DNA of 5,079 bases from an uncultured Clostridium sp. (GTDB lineage Bacteria > Bacillota_A > Clostridia > TANB77 > CAG-508). Position numbers and translations under genes: made by a program. The stretch spans positions 1-5,079 of the forward strand of contig CAKNIU010000034.1 of NCBI GenBank assembly GCA_930980675.1, read 5' to 3'. Every line of letters begins with the position of its first letter. Position 1 is the first letter of the stretch. The notes under the pieces were generated by a model, which saw only the letters and a program-made list of their open reading frames with translations, ran no database searches and was not told the DNA's origin. This document shows, in pieces, positions 1-5,079 of the stretch.

Positions 1-331
1 TTTTAGTTGTATCTTTTACTATGGTTTCACCACTTTTCTTTTCTTCTTTACTTTTACTTACATTATTTTTGTTACTACTTGTATTTTCTTGTTTTAATGT
101 ACTTTCATTATTACTATTTTGGCTTTCCTCCGTGTTTTCTTGTACCACTTCTTCAACTTCATTTGAAGTTTCAGTTTCAGCTACATCAGTTATTTCGTTA
201 GTTTCGTTTAAAGTAATTTTATTTTCTGTATCTGATTTTACTTCCTTATTTCCAATATCTACTACACTTGCCACTCCTACTATACTTAAAACAATTGTCG
301 TACAAATACTTATTATTACTTTTTTTAACAT
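1..331 (-). CDS. Secreted/surface protein, N-terminal part (runs off left edge)
   Basis: The frame opens at ATG 331 and stays open for 110 codons to the window edge, so the C-terminus is not visible. It begins MLKKVIISICTTIV and continues hydrophobic to about residue 24, a typical Sec signal peptide or membrane anchor. Residues 27-110 are hydrophilic and low in complexity, rich in Ser, Thr, Asn, Glu and Lys (ETETSNEVEEVVQENTEE around 56-73), like the stalk or linker of a Gram-positive surface protein. A strong Shine-Dalgarno (AGGAGGG, 344-338) lies 6 nt before the ATG, and a promoter is visible upstream. The gene follows a sortase, so it could be a sortase substrate, but a sorting signal would lie outside the window. 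No catalytic domain can be seen and no function is assigned. Confidence is high that the gene is real and exported, low on its role. Confidence 0.8.
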   Translation of the reverse strand, partial: MLKKVIISICTTIVLSIVGVASVVDIGNKEVKSDTENKITLNETNEITDVAETETSNEVEEVVQENTEESQNSNNESTLKQENTSSNKNNVSKSKEEKKSGETIVKDTTK

Positions 332-336
332 AAAAA

Positions 337-346
337 TCCCTCCTCT
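337..346 (-). promoter_or_regulatory. Shine-Dalgarno of the secreted protein
   Basis: The minus strand reads AGAGGAGGGA followed by five T and ATG. The core AGGAGGG is nearly a full anti-SD match and is spaced 6 nt from ATG 331, which fixes that start codon. Confidence 0.85.
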
Positions 347-352
347 AATTTT

Positions 353-371
353 AGAAACTTTTCTAGTTTCT
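353..371. repeat. Small inverted repeat in the leader (possible operator or 5' hairpin)
   Basis: AGAAACT (353-359) and AGTTTCT (365-371) form a 7-bp perfect inverted repeat with a 5-nt loop, directly downstream of the predicted -10 box. In the leftward transcript it would be a hairpin at the extreme 5' end, just before the Shine-Dalgarno. As DNA it could be a repressor site. On the plus strand it is followed by seven T (371-377) and so looks like a weak terminator for rightward transcription, but the stem is short and AT-rich. Confidence 0.4.
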
Positions 372-379
372 TTTTTTAG

Positions 380-409
380 AGTATAGGATTTATTTATATA
401 AATTTTCAA
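380..409 (-). promoter_or_regulatory. Sigma-A-like promoter for the secreted protein
   Basis: On the minus strand a -35 box TTGAAA (409-404) is followed after 18 bp by a -10 box TATACT (385-380), each close to the vegetative consensus. The predicted transcription start is near 373, leaving a leader of about 40 nt. The promoter sits in the only sizeable intergenic gap of the window, so the last gene can be expressed independently of the transfer operon. This is read from sequence only and has no experimental support. Confidence 0.6.
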
Positions 410-439
410 TTTGAGAAAAAATTTTAAAGTGTACCCATG

Positions 440-1000
440 TTATTCTTTTGTTTCTTCACCTTGCACACAAAGCCTTAAATTTGCCTTATTGGCAACACAT
501 GTAATTAATGTTATTTTATTTTCTTTTGTATCTTCAATTTTTGACCAATCTGTACTTTTTATTTCTTGAATATCAGTTACCTTATACCTCCTTTCTCCCA
601 TTTCACTTTTATATATGATTAAATCTCCTTTTTCTAATTTATTAATATCTTGGAAATAATGTGCGACATTACTGCCTCTATTGTGAGATGCTAACGCAAT
701 ATTTCCATTCCATATGCTTGAATTTGGAAAATGTCCTATGTCAGTTTTTAATGTATCTAAATCTACACCTTCCTTTATTTGAGCTTTTAGATTGATTTTT
801 GGAATTTCTAATGTTCCAATTACATCATTTGGAATTAAATCATCTTCTATTGTATTTTCTTTAATAACAGTATTTGTATCATTTGAGTTTGTATTTGTAT
901 CTTTAATAGTAAATGTTTTTACTAAAATATTTGCTAGAAATAATAAAATAACCATTATTACTATAATTAAAATATATTTTAAAACTTTTTTTGTTTTCAT
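440..1000 (-). CDS. Class D-like sortase
   Basis: A 186-residue membrane-anchored transpeptidase that would cut a C-terminal sorting motif and attach the protein to the cell wall or to another subunit. Residues 7-30 form an N-terminal membrane anchor, 31-55 an Asn/Thr-rich linker, and 56-182 the sortase barrel, starting with the usual IGTLEIPKINL strand. The catalytic triad is present: His106 in LASHNRG, Cys168 in TLITC and Arg176 in LRLCVQ. The GHFPNSSIWNGNIALASHNRG layout and compact size recall class D sortases of Firmicutes; exact class is my inference. The stop is TAA at 442-440. The start at ATG 1000 has an SD AAGGTGA (1011-1005) and lies 11 nt after the preceding gene, so the two are co-transcribed. 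The likely substrate is the secreted protein immediately downstream, or a protein elsewhere on the element. Confidence 0.93.
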   Translation of the reverse strand: MKTKKVLKYILIIVIMVILLFLANILVKTFTIKDTNTNSNDTNTVIKENTIEDDLIPNDVIGTLEIPKINLKAQIKEGVDLDTLKTDIGHFPNSSIWNGNIALASHNRGSNVAHYFQDINKLEKGDLIIYKSEMGERRYKVTDIQEIKSTDWSKIEDTKENKITLITCVANKANLRLCVQGEETKE

Positions 1001-1004
1001 TTCT

Positions 1005-1011
1005 TCACCTT
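1005..1011 (-). promoter_or_regulatory. Shine-Dalgarno of the sortase
   Basis: AAGGTGA on the minus strand, with GG 7 nt before ATG 1000. It begins one base after the TAG stop (1014-1012) of the previous gene. Confidence 0.7.
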
Positions 1012-1423
1012 CTATTTTATTCTATTTTTATTTTTCTTTATTTTTAAGTCATATAATTTTTTATATACTTTTGAAATATCCTTAAATGATTTTGGATTAT
1101 CTATTAATTTTTTAATTTCACTTGGATAGAAATTTCCAAATACTAAATCATAAATACCTAATTTCAAGGCAATTTTTACTTTTTCTTTTTCATCTTTTTC
1201 ACTTGTAAACAAGAGTATGACTCTAATATTTAGCTCTCGAAGTAAAAATAAATAGTTTTCAAATTTTTCTTCTTCTATCTCTTGAGCAGCTATTATTGCT
1301 GTTTGATTTTCAAACTTTTCATTTTCTATGATAAAATCTAAATAGCTGATTGCCATACTTCCGTTTTATTTCTTCTTCTAGGATTTTATCTATTTCATGT
1401 TTTCCTGTATAAATGATAACCAT
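1012..1423 (-). CDS. Small receiver-like protein, two frames joined at a CGG codon (+1)
   Basis: The start ATG 1423 overlaps the previous stop by one base (TAATG) and has an excellent SD, AAAGGAGG (1440-1433), 9 nt upstream. This frame encodes MVIIYTGKHEIDKILEEEIK, then CGG (1363-1361), 13 more codons and TGA at 1321. The +1 frame has a TAA just before the CGG, then is open from there to TAG 1012. Skipping one C at 1363 gives a 136-residue protein: a beta-strand start (MVIIYTG), helix 9-20, FIIENEKF, strand AIIAA (42-46), helix, strand IRVILLF (66-72), helix, GIYDLVFG (89-96), helix and a Lys-rich tail. The alternation of strands and helices resembles a response-regulator receiver fold, but the strand ending AIIAAQ has no phospho-acceptor Asp, so it would be a pseudo-receiver like the CpaE N-terminal domain. 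Role in the transfer machine is unknown. The split may be programmed, a mutation or a sequencing error. Confidence 0.7.
1360..1366 (-). other. Putative +1 frameshift site 2 (aaa CGG a)
   Basis: Codon 21 of the upstream frame is CGG (1363-1361). Reading aaa, skipping C, then gga agt atg gives Lys-Gly-Ser-Met and enters the long downstream frame. The downstream frame has a TAA ending in the first base of the AAA codon, so the switch cannot be earlier than this codon. No internal SD resembling the prfB stimulator is visible. Confidence 0.5.
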
Positions 1424-2197
1424 TAAATAATACCTCCTTTTTCTTCTTCCAAAGCATCTTTTAGATATTCTTCTGGATCTACTAATTTTCCATTTTCTCT
1501 TAATGTAAAATGGCAATGGCAACCTGTTGTAGCACCATTTGTTGTTTTTCCAGTTGAATCTTTATATGGATTATTTGCTGGACCATCTACATATTTTGGT
1601 CCTACTGTTCCTATTACTTCACCTTGTACTACCTTTTGTCCTGGTTCTACTATAAAATCTGGACTTGAATGACAATAACTAAATTCATATACACCATCTT
1701 CACTTTGAATTGTTATTGTATAACCTCCAGCTCCTCCCCATGAAGTTTTGGTGACCGTGCCATCCATTATAGCTATTATTTCCGTTCCTTCTGGTGCTGG
1801 AATATCAATACCAGAATGCGAAGTTGATGCACCGTGATGTTGGAGCATCTCTTTTTCCAAAATGACTGCTTATATATGTATGACCAGGAACTGGCCATCT
1901 TGAATCAATAGTCTTTTTAAATAGACCAGATAAAAAATCTGCTACACTATCAAAGAAAGTCGTTGTATCTTCTTCTGTATATTCTTCAGCTGTATAATAC
2001 TTTAATTCTTCTTTAAAATTAGATTCTTCTTCATTATTAACACCAATATAGAAAATATCTGTGATATAGCAGACTAACCAAATTAAAATGATAATTATAA
2101 TAATTGGTATTAAAAAAGGCTGTATAATTACAAAGCCTACTTTTAATATCTTTTTCCCTAATTTATTTTTTAGTTGCTTTTTAACCATTTTTATCAT
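1423..2197 (-). CDS. Membrane-anchored M23 peptidoglycan endopeptidase, two frames joined at a CGG codon (+1)
   Basis: A T4SS wall hydrolase that would cut peptide cross-links so the channel can pass the cell wall. Frame one (2197 to TGA 1805) encodes a basic N-terminus, one membrane helix (about 20-46), an acidic linker (50-95) and the start of the M23 domain, WPVPGHTYISSHFGKRDAPTS (residues 101-121). Frame two (to TAA 1423) carries the rest: GASTSHSGIDIPAP with the zinc ligands H and D, then GCHCHF with the HxH motif, and VDPEEYL. Skipping one C at 1834 gives 257 residues, and the spacing FGxR-(10)-HxGxD becomes exactly that usual for M23 domains. All catalytic residues are in the downstream frame, so without the shift only an inactive membrane stub of 130 residues is made. 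The start overlaps the upstream gene by 17 bp. A second ATG at 2188, preceded by GGATGAT, is equally plausible. Function confident; cause of the split is not. Confidence 0.88.
1433..1440 (-). promoter_or_regulatory. Shine-Dalgarno of the receiver-like protein
   Basis: AAAGGAGG lies within the last codons of the hydrolase gene (encoding part of its EKGGII end), 9 nt before ATG 1423. It is among the strongest ribosome sites in the window. It argues that translation starts in the upstream frame and not at the ATG at 1356. Confidence 0.85.
1831..1840 (-). other. Putative +1 frameshift site 1 (aca tca CGG t)
   Basis: The minus strand reads aca tca CGG tgc in the upstream frame. Skipping the C at 1834 reads Thr-Ser-Gly-Ala and enters the downstream frame. 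The M23 family pattern needs the Pro of KRDAP in the first frame and the Gly of GAST in the second, which places the switch within the three codons aca, tca, cgg. If the frame is not shifted, TGA follows after eight more codons. Confidence 0.55.
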
Positions 2198-3656
2198 CCA
2201 TTTCTATATGAGTTGTTGTTGTATTTGCTATATCCTTTTTTCTTTTACTATCATAACGATTTCTATTATTTTTGTTATAACGTCTATCTGTATTAAAATT
2301 TCTTCCTTCTGCCATATACATACCAGTATTCATAAATGCTTTTCCTGCTTTTGCTGCTTTTTTTCTAAAAGGTTCACTTCTTTCATTTATTGGTTTTGTA
2401 TTATCCTTTTTATTGTTTTGGTCTACTCTATTTGTATTAGCCATATTTGTTTCAATTGGTTTTGTTTTTACTGGTTGTGTTTTTGCTATATTTGTTTGAA
2501 CTGGATTTGTATTAGTTGGTGTTTCTTTATTTCCAACAACAGATGTCTTGTTTAGGAAGTTTGCAAGTAATCCAGATGAATTTCCATCTCCATTACTGCC
2601 TGGATTTTTAAATTGATATGTAAATGCTTTTATTGTATAACCCATATTAGATGCCATACCGATTCCTCTTTGTGCCACTTCCTCTGCTGGTACACCTGCA
2701 ATTCTAGATATTAAATTATGGAACACATTTAAAAGTGCCTCTGCAAGTGGAAGTATCATCAATGCCCAAATTAGACTTACTGCCCATCCTCCTGAAACTG
2801 GTAGGAAGTTTAAATATACTAAAAATAAAAAAGCATATACAAATTGCATAAAAGCATTAACTAATATTTCTCCAAACCAAAGCGAAGCTCCAATTGCTCT
2901 ACGGTTCATTATCCATAAAGTTGCAACAACTGGCGTAAATATTGTAAATACTAATAAAGTAAAATGCCTTATCATAAATTTGATATTTAACTTGGCAAAT
3001 AGATATGCAAACATGGCAATAACAATTGCAGTTAATATTGCATTTCCAGTTCTTATATTAGAAAGAATAGAATTTCCTAGTAAATCATTAAGACTTCCAC
3101 CATTTGCTTGTAATACTAATATTTTGACAAGGTTATTATTTAAATAAAGCACTAATTTAACAAATAGTGGTGCTAGTGCAATTGCAGCTGCTCCAAAAAA
3201 TAGCCTTAAAATATTATCTTTCGCTTCATTTCTTTTTTCTATATTAAATCCACCAATGATAATTTTATAAGCAAGTACAACAACTGCGATAAGGATTGGA
3301 ACACCAACAATTGTGGTCATTACTTTATACCACCCCATAATCTTGGTCCATTGTTCATCTGTAAATGGTGCTATATCATTATCGGTATTTCCAAAGATTA
3401 ATTCATCATATTCTTTAAATCCAACCCCTAGCTCTTCATTAGTAGTTAAGCTAAATACTCCTTCAGCAATTCCTCCAATCATCTTTGCGATTATCTTTTC
3501 AAATAATCCTCCATCATCAGCATCTATTGTTTGTTCTATTGAACTTGATTCTTCATCTGTATCATCATCAAAAAAACTTGCCTCTACATTAGTTGTTGTC
3601 GCTAAAAAAACAAGTATAATTAACACTATACTTGTTAAGAACTTTTTTAATTTCAA
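2181..3656 (-). CDS. VirB6/TrbL-like conjugation channel membrane protein
   Basis: A polytopic inner-membrane component that in type IV secretion systems forms part of the DNA translocation channel. From TTG 3656 it is 491 residues. Residues 1-26 are a signal peptide (MKLKKFLTSIVLIILVF, ending VEA before an acidic stretch). A soluble acidic segment follows (27-105), then about six membrane segments near 113-135, 150-173, 206-223, 229-249, 265-286 and 289-310. The tail 323-491 is hydrophilic, with GVPAEEVAQRGIG just after the last helix, a 15-residue tandem repeat (383-412) and a basic Arg/Asn/Lys-rich part. The family call rests on topology and on the position directly after VirB4. An ATG at 3671 (496 residues) is in the same frame but has no SD; the TTG has one. 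The gene overlaps the M23 gene by 17 bp. It is intact, with no frame break. Confidence 0.82.
   Translation of the reverse strand: MKLKKFLTSIVLIILVFLATTTNVEASFFDDDTDEESSSIEQTIDADDGGLFEKIIAKMIGGIAEGVFSLTTNEELGVGFKEYDELIFGNTDNDIAPFTDEQWTKIMGWYKVMTTIVGVPILIAVVVLAYKIIIGGFNIEKRNEAKDNILRLFFGAAAIALAPLFVKLVLYLNNNLVKILVLQANGGSLNDLLGNSILSNIRTGNAILTAIVIAMFAYLFAKLNIKFMIRHFTLLVFTIFTPVVATLWIMNRRAIGASLWFGEILVNAFMQFVYAFLFLVYLNFLPVSGGWAVSLIWALMILPLAEALLNVFHNLISRIAGVPAEEVAQRGIGMASNMGYTIKAFTYQFKNPGSNGDGNSSGLLANFLNKTSVVGNKETPTNTNPVQTNIAKTQPVKTKPIETNMANTNRVDQNNKKDNTKPINERSEPFRKKAAKAGKAFMNTGMYMAEGRNFNTDRRYNKNNRNRYDSKRKKDIANTTTTHIEMDDKNG
2421..2510 (-). repeat. Two tandem 15-codon repeats in the VirB6-like tail
   Basis: The two units encode TNPVQTNIAKTQPVK and TKPIETNMANTNRVD, head to tail. 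At DNA level a 23-base stretch at 2443-2465 matches 2488-2510 at 20 of 23 bases, 45 bp apart, that is exactly 15 codons. A degenerate TKPIN follows seven residues later. Confidence 0.7.
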
Positions 3657-3671
3657 ACACTTCACCACCAT
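3657..3671 (-). promoter_or_regulatory. Shine-Dalgarno selecting a TTG start
   Basis: The minus strand reads ATGGTGGTGAAGTGT and then TTG AAA. GGTGGTGA matches most of the anti-SD complement AGGAGGTGA, and its second GG lies 8 nt before TTG 3656. The ATG at 3671 that opens this stretch has no SD within range (the nearest AAAAGG ends about 19 nt upstream). So the apparent ATG is probably part of the ribosome site of a TTG start. Confidence 0.6.
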
Positions 3672-3673
3672 TT

Positions 3674-5079
3674 CTATAACTTAATGATATCCTTTTCTCT
3701 TTCTAGCATTTCTATTGATACTGCTGAAACTGTACCTCCTCTATTTAAAAGTGCTTCTCCTGGCTGACATTTAAGTAAAAAATCTCTTGTTCCATCTGCT
3801 AATTTAAAATGTTCTATAACCTTATCAACTGACATTGGTGATTGTTTCATCAAAAGAGTTGTATCACAATTATTTAAAATCGCTCTACCCTGGGGAGAAC
3901 TAACAAGTTCGTCAGGACTTTGAGTTGCAATTACAAGACTTACGCCTTTTTTCCTTGCCTTACGGGCTAGGGTTTCTACAAAATTTGCTGTTTCCTTATA
4001 TTTTATTATTGTCCATGCCTCATCTATATGTACTGCCTTTCTAGGATACTTGGCATTTTTCTTCATATATTTTTCTAATATCCATGTTGTAATCACTAAA
4101 TTGGCATAGAATTTTGTAACTTCATCTGATATTTCTGATAAATCAAACTCTAATAATTGATCATTTGTATTTACTGTGCTTGGACAATCAAAAATACCCA
4201 AACTTTTCCCTTTCAAAAAACCTGTTAAAATTTCAGCCAATTCCTTACTATTTTTCTTTGTTGCTAAAATCCTTTGAAAATCAGTTAAAGTAGGCATTTT
4301 CTTCTTTATTTTATTTAATGTAATTTTCCCATTTAATTCTCCCTTATCTTTTTCATATAGACTGTCTTTATCTTGTGTAATTCCTTTTTCTTTATATGTT
4401 TCAATAACAGCTGATTCAATATCTACTAATTCTTTTGCATTTAAGGTCCTTCCCATATAATTATTCATAATTCCAGCAAGTAAAGCTCTTATTTCTGCTA
4501 CTTTTCCTAATATGTCTACCTTTTCTATCCCATTATCATTTACCTCTACTTCTATATCAAATAAGTTAATTCCTGATGGTACTCCTTGTCTTATTTTTAT
4601 AATCCTTCCCGATAAACTATCTGTCCTTTTCTTGTACTCACCTTCATTATCCAATATGGCAAGTTGCCTATTTAAAATAACCACACTTCTTGAACCTATA
4701 ATATCCATAGTAACGGATTTTCCTGCTCCAGACTCTCCTAATATACAAAGATGTGGATTTGCCAAATCTTTTGAAAATGTATCTAAATAAACTGGTAATC
4801 CTGTAAAAAAATTTCTTCCAATAATTATCCCTTCAGGGGAAGATTCAGCATTAGAGTTAGATATTGGAAACATAGTAGCTAGACCATCAGCTGTTACATT
4901 TCTTTCATAATCTAGAATATTTGAATTATTTAGTGGTAAATTTGCTTTTAATCCCTCAAATTGTCTAAAATTTAATGTTCTTATTTTTGCAGACATTTTA
5001 GCAAATTCATTTTTTAAAAGATTTGTTTTATTATTTAGTTCATCAGTATTTTTAGCATTTATTCTAAATAAAATGGTAA
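3674..5079 (-). CDS. VirB4-type conjugation ATPase, N-terminus cut by window edge
   Basis: The ATPase that energises assembly and substrate passage in type IV secretion, at the cytoplasmic membrane face. The frame is open from the right edge, so 467 residues of what is normally a protein of 600-800 are visible; the Met at 4996 is internal, because the preceding 27 codons read as typical VirB4 sequence. Counting from that Met: RQFEGLKANLPLN (11-23) is the usual pre-ATPase region, GIIIGRNFFTGLPVYLD leads into the P-loop, Walker A is GESGAGKS (87-94), ILDNEGEYKK (114-123) follows, Walker B is AVHIDEAW (321-328), and ATQSPDEL (357-364) and NNCDTTLLMKQ (375-385) are the late RecA-fold motifs. All catalytic motifs are present. 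The stop TAG at 3676-3674 is 17 nt before the best start of the next gene, so they form one operon. Confidence 0.95.
   Translation of the reverse strand, partial: TILFRINAKNTDELNNKTNLLKNEFAKMSAKIRTLNFRQFEGLKANLPLNNSNILDYERNVTADGLATMFPISNSNAESSPEGIIIGRNFFTGLPVYLDTFSKDLANPHLCILGESGAGKSVTMDIIGSRSVVILNRQLAILDNEGEYKKRTDSLSGRIIKIRQGVPSGINLFDIEVEVNDNGIEKVDILGKVAEIRALLAGIMNNYMGRTLNAKELVDIESAVIETYKEKGITQDKDSLYEKDKGELNGKITLNKIKKKMPTLTDFQRILATKKNSKELAEILTGFLKGKSLGIFDCPSTVNTNDQLLEFDLSEISDEVTKFYANLVITTWILEKYMKKNAKYPRKAVHIDEAWTIIKYKETANFVETLARKARKKGVSLVIATQSPDELVSSPQGRAILNNCDTTLLMKQSPMSVDKVIEHFKLADGTRDFLLKCQPGEALLNRGGTVSAVSIEMLEREKDIIKL

Noticed and set aside
353..378. Rho-independent terminator for rightward transcription
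   Set aside because: The stem is 7 bp with few GC pairs and no plus-strand gene is seen upstream. The T-run is common in this AT-rich strand. Kept only as an inverted repeat.
1319..1522. A 67-residue frame starting at ATG 1522
   Set aside because: Its first 33 codons overlap the catalytic end of the hydrolase in another frame. The real start is ATG 1423 with AAAGGAGG.
1805..1807. Readthrough of the TGA stops instead of frameshifting
   Set aside because: The frame beyond the TGA does not encode M23 sequence; the conserved part is in the +1 frame.
1361..1834. CGG simply reassigned to another amino acid
   Set aside because: Whatever residue is inserted, the upstream frames still hit TGA after 8 and 13 further codons, so reassignment alone does not restore either protein; a frame change is needed.
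1423..1860. A separate M23 gene starting at ATG 1860
   Set aside because: Its first nine residues (MEKEMLQHH) do not look like an M23 start, the SD is poor, and the preceding frame encodes the missing SSHFGKRDAP part of the same domain. One split protein explains both.
2088..2555. Plus-strand open frames (7-386, 792-1085, 2088-2555, 3313-3684, 4512-4790)
   Set aside because: They are antisense to well-supported minus-strand genes, have Phe/Ile/Ser/Cys-rich compositions typical of the reverse of Lys/Asn/Glu-rich genes, and lack ribosome sites and recognisable domains.
1..5079. CRISPR array, tRNA or rRNA genes, insertion sequence ends, attachment sites
   Set aside because: No regularly spaced repeats, no tRNA-like cloverleaf sequence, no transposase and no terminal repeats were seen; the window is almost fully coding on one strand.

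Overview
This AT-rich window (roughly 70% A+T by eye) is a run of genes all read from the minus strand, transcribed from right (5079) to left (1). The Shine-Dalgarno sites are strong, TGG is used for Trp, and there are a sortase and a cell-wall hydrolase. Together these point to a low-GC Gram-positive bacterium (Clostridia, Tissierellia or Bacilli type). The gene set is the core of a type IV secretion (conjugation) module of an integrative/conjugative element. No integrase, relaxase or element end is visible, so the type of element is inferred.

Layout in transcription order: (1) 5079-3674, C-terminal two thirds of a VirB4-type conjugation ATPase, cut by the window edge. (2) 3656-2181, a VirB6/TrbL-like polytopic channel protein with a signal peptide (best start TTG) and a hydrophilic tail carrying a 15-residue tandem repeat. 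(3) 2197-1423, a membrane-anchored M23 peptidoglycan endopeptidase, split into two frames at an in-frame CGG codon. (4) 1423-1012, a small receiver-like cytoplasmic protein, also split at an in-frame CGG codon. (5) 1000-440, a class D-like sortase. (6) A 108-bp gap with a good sigma-A-type promoter and a small inverted repeat. (7) 331-1, the N-terminus of a secreted, Ser/Thr/Asn/Glu-rich protein that runs off the left edge.

How they fit: VirB4 powers the machine, the VirB6-like protein forms the membrane channel, and the M23 enzyme opens the wall. The sortase and the secreted protein look like a surface module at the end of the operon, with the secreted protein on its own promoter.

Most notable observation: I find only two in-frame CGG codons in the minus-strand genes (positions 1834-1832 and 1363-1361). 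Each sits exactly where the reading frame must move +1 (skip one C, continue at GGN = Gly) to join two conserved halves of one protein. Other CGG trinucleotides in the genes are out of frame. This fits +1 frameshifting at a hungry or unassigned CGG codon. A recurrent sequencing or basecalling insertion error at ACGG is the main competing explanation.
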